This document shows positions 17,316 to 25,446 of a stretch of 64,000 nt of DNA, in pieces. The notes beneath the pieces were generated by a model. It had not been told where the DNA came from. It saw only the letters and a program-made list of their open reading frames with translations, and did not search any database. Each line of letters begins with the position of its first letter. Position 1 is the first letter of the stretch. Location of the stretch: the NCBI GenBank assembly GCA_047630275.1, contig JBLHVN010000002.1, positions 1,178,001 to 1,242,000 on the forward strand, in the 5' to 3' direction. This DNA comes from GCA-2720865 sp047630275. Lineage in GTDB: Bacteria > Bdellovibrionota > Bacteriovoracia > Bacteriovoracales > Bacteriovoracaceae. Both the position numbers and the translations under genes were made by a program.

Positions 17316-18458
17316 TTATTGGATTGTTTTCTTCTTTCTAGTTGTCTTAGCAGGAGCTACTTCTGGAGTGCTGGCCGTAGCCGCTTCCATTTCGATCTCT
17401 CCAGTTTCTTCGTTGATAACTTCTGGGTTATCGCCAAGACCATTCTTCGCTAGTACTTTATTGCGAATTTCCTCACAAATTTCAGGGTTTTCCTTAAGAA
17501 AAGTCTTAGAGTTCTCTCTTCCTTGGCCCACTTTTGCATTATTGTAAGAGAACCATGCGCCAGCTTTCTCAACGATACCATGAGTTACTGCTAGGTCTAG
17601 GATATCTCCTTCTTTAGAAATACCTTCACCATACATAATATCAAATTCAATTGTTTTGAAAGGAGGAGCCACTTTGTTCTTAACAACTTTTACTTTAGTT
17701 CTATTACCAATGAATTGGTCACCGTCTTTAATAGCGCCGATTCTTCTAATATCTAGTCTAACTGAAGAGTAGAACTTAAGAGCGTTACCACCAGTAGTTG
17801 TTTCTGGGTTTCCAAACATCACACCAATCTTCATTCTTAGCTGGTTGATAAAAATAACCGTCGTGTTTGATCTAGAAATTGAGCCTGTAAGTTTTCTTAG
17901 GGCCTGAGACATAAGCCTAGCTTGAAGACCCATATGACTATCACCCATGTCGCCTTCTAGTTCAGCTCGTGGAGTTAGGGCTGCAACTGAGTCAACGATA
18001 AGAAGATCAACTGCCCCTGAACGAACAAGCATGTCAGTGATCTCTAGGGCCTGCTCACCGCTATCTGGTTGAGAGATAAGAGTGTTAGGGATATCAACAC
18101 CAAGGTGTTGAGCGTATGCTGTATCAAGAGCATGCTCGGCATCAACGAAGGCTACTGTCCCGCCTTCTTTTTGACATTCTGCTGCGATGTGAAGAGTTAG
18201 AGTAGTTTTACCTGATGATTCTGGACCATAGATCTCAATTATTCTCCCTTTTGGGATTCCACCAACACCTAGGGCGAGGTCAATTCCAAGTGATCCTGTC
18301 GAGATTGCGGGGATCTTGTCACCCTTTTTTGATCCATCAAGTTTCATGATGGCACCCTTACCGAATTGTTTTTCGATAGATGATAGAGCCATGTCTAATG
18401 CTTTTGATTTGTTTGATTCGGTGGATACTGTTTTTGTTACTGTTTTTGAAGCTGCCAT
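17316..18458 (-). CDS. recA: recombinase RecA
   Basis: Protein of 380 residues, slightly long for RecA (about 350) because of an N-terminal extension rich in Thr/Ser/Lys and a C-terminal tail ending in KTTRKKKTIQ instead of the usual acidic tail. Walker A GPESSGKTT at 78-86; the core contains QPDSGEQALEI, DSVAALTPRAELEGDMGD and FINQLRMKIGVMFGNPE. It forms filaments on single-stranded DNA for homologous recombination and SOS induction. A GGGAG ribosome-binding site precedes the ATG. The basic C-terminus is unusual, because in other RecA proteins an acidic tail damps activity. Confidence 0.98.
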   Translation of the reverse strand: MAASKTVTKTVSTESNKSKALDMALSSIEKQFGKGAIMKLDGSKKGDKIPAISTGSLGIDLALGVGGIPKGRIIEIYGPESSGKTTLTLHIAAECQKEGGTVAFVDAEHALDTAYAQHLGVDIPNTLISQPDSGEQALEITDMLVRSGAVDLLIVDSVAALTPRAELEGDMGDSHMGLQARLMSQALRKLTGSISRSNTTVIFINQLRMKIGVMFGNPETTTGGNALKFYSSVRLDIRRIGAIKDGDQFIGNRTKVKVVKNKVAPPFKTIEFDIMYGEGISKEGDILDLAVTHGIVEKAGAWFSYNNAKVGQGRENSKTFLKENPEICEEIRNKVLAKNGLGDNPEVINEETGEIEMEAATASTPEVAPAKTTRKKKTIQ

Positions 18459-18863
18459 TTTCTTCTCCCTCTTATAAAGACGTATTTATGGTGTGTGCCA
18501 TGAATGATGAAAACTAATTAAAAAATATCAGATCCATCCAGCCTTGGCACATTGTTTATCCAATTACTGTGTGCATTGACGCAGCCATAAGTTCTTTTAA
18601 CCGTTGGCGGCGTTTGTCTGCTTAATGAAAAAACTGAACATTGAAGCGTAAGTTTTAATCATTTTTGCGTAAGTTTAGTTTCTGCGTAAGTTGTGCGCAA
18701 GTCAACCCCTAATTGTGTAAAAAATGTGCTTAATCGAAAATTTAATTTGTCTGAATAGAATATTCTCTAGGGTTTCTAGCCATTTGCGTACTGTATGTCG
18801 GACTATGTCAGAGCCTGCAATGTGGGAGTAATGTGGATAACTATGACAAATTCGGGGATAACT
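18459..18863. other. 405-base recA upstream region with short direct repeats
   Basis: No gene is visible. It lies downstream of pgpA and upstream of recA (both minus strand). It carries three copies of GCGTAAGTT (18646-18654, 18667-18675, 18684-18692) and a degenerate fourth (GCGCAAGT, 18695-18702), plus an imperfect direct repeat GGATAACT..ATGACAA at 18835-18849 and 18856-18872. These could be regulator-binding sites for recA. I could not identify a clear sigma-70 promoter or a palindromic LexA-type box. Confidence 0.5.
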
Positions 18864-19361
18864 TTATGACAAGATGCCTGTTGCGTTAATACCTAAGTAA
18901 ACCACTCCGGCATAAACTCCACTTATTATGTCGTCTAATATAGTGCCGGATCCATGATGAACTTTGCGATCAAAGTAGGTAGCAGGCCACACTTTAAAAA
19001 TGTCGAATGCCCTAAACAAAATAAAGGCTAGGCCTAAATGGAGCAGATTCTGCTGTTGCAAAAAGAGCCAGGTGACACTCATCCCTAGCACTTCATCAAT
19101 GACAATCCAGCCTGGGTCATGAGTTTTATATTTGCGCTGGGTATAATCCGCGATAAAGCATGAGATGAAAGTAAAGACGACTATGAGGGGGATAAAGATT
19201 AAGTAGGGGGCCCCCATTTGACCGGCAGCGTAAAGAAAGGGCAGTGTTGCAATGGTTCCAAAAGTTCCTGGTGCTTTAGGAGCGAAGCCAACACCGAAGA
19301 AGCTCAAGAACAAGATCTCGGGATTTTTTAGACTTAGTGCATTTTTCTGTTCAACTACCAT
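18864..19361 (-). CDS. pgpA: phosphatidylglycerophosphatase A
   Basis: Protein of 165 residues, a normal length for PgpA, the inner-membrane enzyme that dephosphorylates phosphatidylglycerol phosphate. The family motif GVGFAPKAPGTFGT lies at 23-36; VIDEVLGM and the C-terminal HHGSGTILDDIISG segment supply the conserved acidic residues. Four hydrophobic segments are visible. It is divergent from the RelA/SpoT-like gene, with under 50 bases between the two starts. Confidence 0.9.
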   Translation of the reverse strand: MVVEQKNALSLKNPEILFLSFFGVGFAPKAPGTFGTIATLPFLYAAGQMGAPYLIFIPLIVVFTFISCFIADYTQRKYKTHDPGWIVIDEVLGMSVTWLFLQQQNLLHLGLAFILFRAFDIFKVWPATYFDRKVHHGSGTILDDIISGVYAGVVYLGINATGILS

Positions 19362-19409
19362 TTGCTATAAAACTTGATCTGATTGTTTCCCATAGGCTAT
19401 AAAAAATTA

Positions 19410-20669
19410 ATGGATAGACCAACTTATTTATCAAAATATCTTTTCGACTGGGAACTACTAGATGTAGTGATCGGTGGTAAGTCGGCATTAGATTCAAAAT
19501 TCTTTGTCGGCCAGATGTATGATATTGAACAAGTTAAACAATTCCTTAAAGGATATGGTCTTGATGCTAGTGATCCTGTAAGCAGAGCAGAGTTGTTTGG
19601 GAATTTTCAAGAAGCGTTGCAATTTATCAAGAGGTACTTTTTAAAAGAAGGTAACTCAGAGGGGTTAGATCTCTCTATCCCTAATAGCATCTATATGATT
19701 ACCGACATAACTGACTTGTTTCTAATGGCAACGGGAAATAAGGAAGGCACTAATGTTGAAGACACGCTTTGGGCCGAAGTTATTTTAAAAGTTATTCATA
19801 CTATTTTACATACAGATAAAGATCTTAGATCAAATTATTTTAATATAGTTCAAACTCAAATATTCGATAGGTTTTATAAATACCTCTATAGGGACAAGGA
19901 TAATAAATTATTCCTAGGTGTTAAGGGAAAGAAAAATGGTCTTCCACTTGTTGAGTTTGAAACTAAGTCTAAGAAAACTAGAGATTCCACTATTATTAAA
20001 CTTCTTCATAAAGCTGAAAATGTAGCAGAAGAACTTTTTGACAGAGTTGGGGTTAGGTTTATTACAGGGAACAAATTTGATTCTCTAAGAGTTATTAAAT
20101 TCTTGCTAGAGAATAATATTGTAATCCCTCACAATATCAAGCCGAGCCGTTCAGTAAATACGATTATTGATACTGAAAAATTTAAAGTTAAGCATAATAA
20201 CCTTATTAAAATGGCGATTAGAAATAACTTATCTGAAGATAGATTCTTACAAGCAATTGAAAGAGAAGCTAACGAATGTCGAAAGTTTAAAGTTGGGGAA
20301 GATAAGAATGAGCATTCATTTGCTGATTATCAATCTATGCAATTCACTTGTCGTCAGTTGATTAAATATAAGAATCCATTCTTAAATGAATTTAATGACT
20401 TGAGGAAGCAAGCTAAGGAAGGCACTAGTGATGAGAGCTTAGCTAAAAAAATCTTGGCCCTCGATGTTTCACTAATCGCTAGGGATATCAGGTTCTTTTA
20501 TCCATATGAACTACAGATTGTTGATTTAGAATCTCATGAGAACAACACTAGTGGTGAAGCTTCACATATTGAATACAAGAAATCACAAGTGATAAGCGCA
20601 ATGAATAGGGTGTTTAAGACTCTTATCGAGTACAAGAACCTAAGCGGTCATAATATTACTAAAAAATAA
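19410..20669 (+). CDS. TIGR04552-like protein with RelA/SpoT synthetase-type motifs
   Basis: Protein of 419 residues from the ATG at 19410; a TTG at 19383 would add nine residues. Neither start has a strong ribosome-binding site. I associate the sequence with a family of unknown function (TIGR04552 type). In order it shows the motifs of the (p)ppGpp synthetase domain: a basic stretch KTRDSTIIKLLHK (189-201), ELFDRVGVRF (208-217; E. coli RelA has ELFDVRAVRI), DYQSMQF (306-312; RelA GYQSIH), YELQIVD (366-372; RelA VEIQIRT) and SGEASHIEYKK (381-391; RelA GVAAHWKYK). The two catalytic acids would be D211 and E367. The usual Gly and His of GYQSIH are Asp and Gln. The N-terminal 180 residues are helical and unlike an HD hydrolase. 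Possible alarmone-like nucleotidyltransferase; activity is inference. Confidence 0.7.
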   Translation: MDRPTYLSKYLFDWELLDVVIGGKSALDSKFFVGQMYDIEQVKQFLKGYGLDASDPVSRAELFGNFQEALQFIKRYFLKEGNSEGLDLSIPNSIYMITDITDLFLMATGNKEGTNVEDTLWAEVILKVIHTILHTDKDLRSNYFNIVQTQIFDRFYKYLYRDKDNKLFLGVKGKKNGLPLVEFETKSKKTRDSTIIKLLHKAENVAEELFDRVGVRFITGNKFDSLRVIKFLLENNIVIPHNIKPSRSVNTIIDTEKFKVKHNNLIKMAIRNNLSEDRFLQAIEREANECRKFKVGEDKNEHSFADYQSMQFTCRQLIKYKNPFLNEFNDLRKQAKEGTSDESLAKKILALDVSLIARDIRFFYPYELQIVDLESHENNTSGEASHIEYKKSQVISAMNRVFKTLIEYKNLSGHNITKK

Positions 20670-21530
20670 TTCAATTCTTTCATTAATATTTTTAGGAAAA
20701 TCTACCTGTGGTACATGACTTCCATCTTTGATTATATAAAGTTTAGAGTCTCTTAGCCGTGAGTGAAGGATCTCTTGTAAGTAATTTGGAATGACTTTAT
20801 CTTTGTCTCCACCTATGACTAGGGAGGGAGAGGTGATTGATTCAAGGTTTCCAATGACATTATGTTTTTTCATCTCATCAAATAGTTGGTGGAAGACTTC
20901 GGGTTCTAATTCACCAATCTTCTTTAAGTAATGTTCAACAAATTCCTTAGGAACTGTTTTTGTATTGAACCCGCCCCTATGGATCAGGTCCTGAAGAATG
21001 GGGTTTTTATGGCTTTTTTTCCAAACTTCTGAGAAGAGGCTAGGGAAGGCTCTTGTTACCCACTGAATAGTTGGAGTAGCTAGTTCCATTAAGTTTGTAT
21101 CAAACATAATGTCATGGGGCGGGATTACTGTACCAGAGATCAGCACCATTCCTTGAGGAGTATTGTCGAAACGATTGGCATACTCAAGAGTGATATTTAC
21201 TCCCATACTATGCCCAAGCATAAACATTCTTGGAAGGTTGAGCTCTTTTAAGATTTCATGAAGGTCAAGGGCGATATTTTCAAAAGTTAATGAGTTAATT
21301 GGAGCATCGAGTGCGGATTCAAAATGTAATCTGTAATCATGTATTAAGATTGGATAGCCTAGGTCATTAAAGAATGGAAGTTGTTCTTGCCAGTGGGCAT
21401 TGTTGCAAACGAGTCCGTAGTTAAAAACCAGCAAAGGCAGTCGGCTATCCTTGATTTCCTTAATGTCTTTGTTAAGTGAAAATGAAATGTCATATCCATC
21501 TAATGATTTGACTGAATGTTTCTTAAACAT
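20640..21530 (-). CDS. alpha/beta hydrolase
   Basis: Protein of 296 residues with an alpha/beta hydrolase fold. The nucleophile elbow is GHSMG (S108), the acid is probably in GGDKDKVIP, and the base is in DGSHVPQVDFP, giving a full catalytic triad. FNYGLVCNNAHW near residue 40 fits the oxyanion-hole region. Substrate unknown; esterase, lipase or haloperoxidase-like are all possible. Its 3' end overlaps the convergent RelA/SpoT-like gene by 30 bases, and its 5' end overlaps the FHA gene by 8 bases, so it belongs to the FHA-recG-greA run of minus-strand genes. Confidence 0.85.
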   Translation of the reverse strand: MFKKHSVKSLDGYDISFSLNKDIKEIKDSRLPLLVFNYGLVCNNAHWQEQLPFFNDLGYPILIHDYRLHFESALDAPINSLTFENIALDLHEILKELNLPRMFMLGHSMGVNITLEYANRFDNTPQGMVLISGTVIPPHDIMFDTNLMELATPTIQWVTRAFPSLFSEVWKKSHKNPILQDLIHRGGFNTKTVPKEFVEHYLKKIGELEPEVFHQLFDEMKKHNVIGNLESITSPSLVIGGDKDKVIPNYLQEILHSRLRDSKLYIIKDGSHVPQVDFPKNINERIELFFSNIMTA

Positions 21531-21960
21531 CTTTTTGGCTTTCCTGATGAATAAGTTCTTTTTGAAGTTGAACTATCAAGGCTTCAATTTCAGGTTTAGC
21601 TTCAATCGTTTCTTTGTAAAGTTCACTAAAGCTTCGTGAAAGATTTTCAAAAACCAAGTCTCTAATTTCAATAGTCGTCTCTCCGACCTTTAATTGGTCA
21701 CCAATCTTATGAAGCTTGGCTCCTTTGATTTTCTTTCCATTTGTAAAATAAAAATTTGAATCAGTAGATTTTGATAGGAGACCGTCTTTATTATGAACAA
21801 AGACAAGATGAAGTTCATCAATGGAGTCATCTTCGATGAGAAGATCATTCTTTCTATGACTGCCCAGAGTAAAGTTTTCGTAAAAGACTTTAATCTCACC
21901 AATCTTTTCTTTATCTGGGGATGATTTAATTTCAAAGATTATCATACCTAAATTTACCAT
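21523..21960 (-). CDS. FHA-domain protein
   Basis: Protein of 145 residues with one forkhead-associated domain over about residues 5-100. The pattern LGSHRKNDLLIEDDSIDELH corresponds to the FHA core (G-[RS] ... N-D ... S ... H), followed by NGKKIKGAKLHKIGDQLKVG. FHA domains bind phosphothreonine peptides. The second half is a charged helix. The usual GR is GS here, so phospho-binding is not certain. An internal ATG at 21945 is an alternative start. Operon context: between recG and the hydrolase, overlapping the latter by 8 bases. Confidence 0.75.
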   Translation of the reverse strand: MVNLGMIIFEIKSSPDKEKIGEIKVFYENFTLGSHRKNDLLIEDDSIDELHLVFVHNKDGLLSKSTDSNFYFTNGKKIKGAKLHKIGDQLKVGETTIEIRDLVFENLSRSFSELYKETIEAKPEIEALIVQLQKELIHQESQKDV

Positions 21961-21983
21961 TCTTATGAAAAATGTGAAACAGG

Positions 21984-24089
21984 TTAAATTGTGGTGTGGA
22001 CTAGAACGTCTTTGGAAGCTTTTTTGAGGTAATCTTGAAATTCCATTGTATTGGACTCAGATATTTTTAGAAGAAACTCTCTTGCTTTTAAGAGTAGGGA
22101 ATAGTGAGCAATCGGGTTGGCAATCTTCTTAAAACCATCTGATCCAGATTGGTTCTTACCGAGGAGATCACCTTGTCCTCTGATTCTTAGATCTTCTTCA
22201 GCAATAGAGAAACCATCAGAGGTTTGTTCGATGAATTCAAGGCGGGCCATAGCTTCTTTAGATATTTTGTTTTCTGCGACTAGAAAACAAAAACCAGTTT
22301 TCTCGCCTCTTCCGACTCGCCCCCTAAGTTGGTGAAGGGAGCTAAGTCCAAAACGTTCAGGGTTTAGGATGGCCATTATAGTTGCATTTGTAACATTGAT
22401 TCCTACTTCAACTACACTAGTAGCGATTAAGACATCAATTTTTCCTTCTTTGAATTTCAAAAAAGATTGTTCTTTTTCTTCAGGAGTCAGTTTCCCATGT
22501 AAGGGGCATATTTCTGATTCTGGAAAAAACTTTTTAAACTTATCAAAGACTTCTTTTAAGTTGTTTATGTCCAGCTCACTTTCTTCAATGGCAGGAACGA
22601 CTATATAAACCTGTTCATTCAAACTTAACCTTGTCTTAACAAAAGAGAGAAACTTGGGGAAAGTTTCTTCTGATACAATTCTTGTTTTATAGCCACTTCT
22701 ATTCTTAGGTAATGACTTTATTGTCGAGATATCTAAATCACCATATTGAGATAAGCTTAAGCTCCTTGGTATTGGAGTTGCTGTCATAATTAGGCAGTGA
22801 GCCCCTTTTCCTTTTTCGACAAGCTTTATCCTTTGTTCAACACCAAATTTATGCTGTTCATCAATAACAGCTAGACCAAGGCTTTTAAAGGAAAGATCAT
22901 TTTGAATAAGCGCATGAGTACCAATGACAAGCTGAATCTCACCTATAGAAATAGCTTCATAAAGCTTCTTTTTTTCTGAAGCTTTCATGCCTCCTAAAAG
23001 AAGAGCTACTTTGATTCCTGCATCGGTGAAAAGTTTTTTTGCTTCCGAAAAATGCTGCCTAGCTAAACTTTCAGTTGGGCACATAATAGCCGTTTGAAAA
23101 CCCTCTTTGATGGCGTGAATACAAGATGCAAAGGCCACCCATGTCTTTCCACAACCAACATCACCCTGAACCATTCTCATCATAGGATGTCCCGATGAGA
23201 GATCCTTCCTTATATCTTTAAAGACCTTTGATTGATCTTCAGTAAACTCAAAAGGAAATAGAGATGAGATCTCATGATTACTATCTTGAATGATTAAAGC
23301 ACTAGGAGATTTGAAATTCTTTCTTCGAATGAAAAGCTTAGTCTGTTCATAGAAGAACTCTTCAAAGATCAACCTATCCCTAGCCATTTTAAAATCTATT
23401 TCTTTTGTAGATGACTTTCCATGAAGTACTTTAAAACTCTCAGAGAGCTTTATAAAAGAATTACTTGAAAGGTCAGCCTCGCTTAGAAGGTCACTAACTT
23501 GCCCCCAGAGCTCATCCGGAAGGGAATCAATTAGTTTTTTTATCGTACCATTTTTAGTTTTATTGACCGTTGGGTAGCCAATCTTTAGATCACTTTCTCC
23601 GCCTATCTTAATTTTGGAAGTGTCTTCTTCGGCGATCATCTGAAATTCAGGGTTCACTATTTGCAATTCATTATTAAAGGTTTGAACTTTTCCAAAGAAA
23701 AGCAGGTGTTCAGATTGTTGAATTTTTTTGATAGTTGAAGGATAGGTATTGAACCATTTAAGGGTAAGAAAACGCTCAGAGTAGAAGTCTTTGATTTGAA
23801 CCGTTAGATTCATCAAAGGGGCTTGGCCTTTACCTTTAAGTTTAGGGTTCACTCTGCTTTGAACATCCCTGATCATGGCGAATCCTCTAAAGTATCCGCC
23901 AACACTTATCTTTGAAAAATTATCTAATGCGGGAATCTTTTCGATATGTAGAGGAAGAACCCAGAGCAGGTCATAAACCGTCTTTATCCCTGCTTGTTTT
24001 AAGTTCTCTAGTGTTTTGTTCTTTTTAGTCTTAAAAAGAACTTCGATAGAAGAGTCTAAGTTAATTTTTTGGGAATTCGAAGGACTCAA
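21984..24089 (-). CDS. recG: ATP-dependent DNA helicase RecG
   Basis: Protein of 701 residues, usual for RecG, which remodels stalled replication forks and recombination intermediates. Wedge domain with an OB fold (about 45-160), helicase motif I GDVGCGKTW, motif II as DEQH, motif III ATPIPRSL and motif VI QLRGRVGRG, and the RecG C-terminal wedge-binding region with RGQGDLLGKNQSG. The N-terminus overlaps the greA 3' end by 29 bases, so the true start could be a later codon, but the family needs the residues from about 15 on. Confidence 0.95.
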   Translation of the reverse strand: MSPSNSQKINLDSSIEVLFKTKKNKTLENLKQAGIKTVYDLLWVLPLHIEKIPALDNFSKISVGGYFRGFAMIRDVQSRVNPKLKGKGQAPLMNLTVQIKDFYSERFLTLKWFNTYPSTIKKIQQSEHLLFFGKVQTFNNELQIVNPEFQMIAEEDTSKIKIGGESDLKIGYPTVNKTKNGTIKKLIDSLPDELWGQVSDLLSEADLSSNSFIKLSESFKVLHGKSSTKEIDFKMARDRLIFEEFFYEQTKLFIRRKNFKSPSALIIQDSNHEISSLFPFEFTEDQSKVFKDIRKDLSSGHPMMRMVQGDVGCGKTWVAFASCIHAIKEGFQTAIMCPTESLARQHFSEAKKLFTDAGIKVALLLGGMKASEKKKLYEAISIGEIQLVIGTHALIQNDLSFKSLGLAVIDEQHKFGVEQRIKLVEKGKGAHCLIMTATPIPRSLSLSQYGDLDISTIKSLPKNRSGYKTRIVSEETFPKFLSFVKTRLSLNEQVYIVVPAIEESELDINNLKEVFDKFKKFFPESEICPLHGKLTPEEKEQSFLKFKEGKIDVLIATSVVEVGINVTNATIMAILNPERFGLSSLHQLRGRVGRGEKTGFCFLVAENKISKEAMARLEFIEQTSDGFSIAEEDLRIRGQGDLLGKNQSGSDGFKKIANPIAHYSLLLKAREFLLKISESNTMEFQDYLKKASKDVLVHTTI

Positions 24090-24543
24090 TCTCGTACTCT
24101 ACTTCTCCTTTAGGAGCGTTAAAAAGAACAGTATCACCTTCTTCTTTTCCAATGAGAGCTCTACCTAAAGGGCTTTTAAATGAAATCTTTCCTTTTTTAG
24201 TATCAGATTCATCTTCACCTACAATCTGATAGGTTACTTTTACGTCTTTATCAACGTCTAATAAGTTTACTCTGGCACCAAAGACAATCTTGTCGCTTTC
24301 AATAGTGGCGGGATCAATGATCTTCGCACTAGCTACGATTGCTTGAAGTTGTGAAACACGACCTTCGATAAGAGCTTGCTTTTCTTTTGCTGAATGATAC
24401 TCAGCGTTCTCTTTTAAGTCACCGAGTTCTCTAGCTTCAGAAATGGCAATCTTTATTTCTTCACGATCAATCTTAATTAATTGTTCAAGCTCATCACTAA
24501 GTCTTTTGTAGCCTTCTGGAGTAATAGGAGATTCTTGATTCAT
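24061..24543 (-). CDS. greA: transcription elongation factor GreA
   Basis: Protein of 160 residues, family length. N-terminal coiled coil with ITPEGYKRLSDELEQL, then SEARELGDLKENAEYHSAKEKQA, the acidic tip residues D and E that reach the RNA polymerase active site, and a C-terminal FKBP-like domain with SFKSPLGRALIGKEEGD. It rescues backtracked RNA polymerase by stimulating transcript cleavage. Located between a zinc-ribbon gene upstream and recG downstream. Confidence 0.97.
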   Translation of the reverse strand: MNQESPITPEGYKRLSDELEQLIKIDREEIKIAISEARELGDLKENAEYHSAKEKQALIEGRVSQLQAIVASAKIIDPATIESDKIVFGARVNLLDVDKDVKVTYQIVGEDESDTKKGKISFKSPLGRALIGKEEGDTVLFNAPKGEVEYEIESFEFPKN

Positions 24544-24552
24544 AAATATTCC

Positions 24553-24852
24553 TTAATTTTTAAAAAGTGCATTGGCAGCATCTACTTCAGATCCTGTGCC
24601 ACTGCTATTATCACTACCTTTTAAAACAAAGTAGTCGCAAAAATTGGCCATCTCTTTATCGACTATTCTATCGGCAGAGGGCTCTTTGCATTCGTTGTAA
24701 GCATTTTTATCATAAAAGTGGCACATCTTACATGAGTGGACACTTCCGTAACAGTGAGGACATTCTTCACTTCTCATGACTTTATCCCCAGGACTTAGAT
24801 CAAGTTCTTTGGTGCAGTTGAAGCATTTAATTTTGTTGTTAAAAATATCCAT
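24553..24852 (-). CDS. small cysteine-rich zinc-ribbon protein
   Basis: Protein of 99 residues with eight cysteines: C10/C13, C31/C34, C41/C44, then C55 and C72. The CxxC pairs suggest two zinc ribbons (KCFNCTKEL ... ECPHCYGS; SCKMCHFYD). The C-terminal 25 residues are a Ser/Gly/Asn linker without structure. No enzyme motif. It begins one base after the upstream gene's stop and ends 9 bases before greA, so it is in the same operon. Possible nucleic-acid or protein binding; function unknown. Confidence 0.75.
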   Translation of the reverse strand: MDIFNNKIKCFNCTKELDLSPGDKVMRSEECPHCYGSVHSCKMCHFYDKNAYNECKEPSADRIVDKEMANFCDYFVLKGSDNSSGTGSEVDAANALFKN

Positions 24853-25356
24853 TTAATAACTCCAGCTTTTTCCAAGTCCAACTTCGTAACCTGATGGGTT
24901 GCGCCCTTCTCGTCCTTTAGGAGAGAAATAGATCTTTGGAAGGTTCCTTTTATTATATTCATCGATCGCGTTAGATAAATTCTTTTCGTTTGCTGAGGCT
25001 AGAGTTTTAGCTACTAAAAAATTGATCGCAATCAAGGTAGCTCCACCTATTAAAAGTGATTCCTTGGATTTATCATTACTATTAACTAGAAAACTTGAGA
25101 GGACTAGTCCAGTACCGACACTGCCTAATAAAGAGTTCTGCCACTTTATTTGAGAGCCTTCTTGGTACTTATCTAAATATTCTTTTGCAACCTTGTCTTT
25201 TTCTAAGTGATACCTAAGACCTTCTCCTCGCTGAGTTGAGTTTGTATCAACTAGGACTTCTTGGTAATTAATGATGGCAATCCTTGAACAAGATTCCGCC
25301 GAGAAGACTGGGTTGTGCATAACGATAAATATGAGAGAGATAACTAATTTTTTCAC
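24853..25356 (-). CDS. unknown secreted/membrane protein
   Basis: Protein of 167 residues, not recognised. Signal peptide MKKLVISLIFIVMHNPVFSA, then a soluble stretch, then two hydrophobic segments (about 75-95 and 100-115, rich in Gly, Leu and Ser), and a polar tail ending GYEVGLGKSWSY. The two segments form a helical hairpin of the glycine-zipper kind. It leads the minus-strand run that continues with the zinc-ribbon protein and greA. Confidence 0.65.
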   Translation of the reverse strand: MKKLVISLIFIVMHNPVFSAESCSRIAIINYQEVLVDTNSTQRGEGLRYHLEKDKVAKEYLDKYQEGSQIKWQNSLLGSVGTGLVLSSFLVNSNDKSKESLLIGGATLIAINFLVAKTLASANEKNLSNAIDEYNKRNLPKIYFSPKGREGRNPSGYEVGLGKSWSY

Positions 25357-25446
25357 CCAATATGTTTACCACATTTAATTCAGCCTGTTTGACAAAAAGC
25401 GCAATGAAGATTTCCAAAAAATTGAGAGAAGGACTACAATTAAGGA

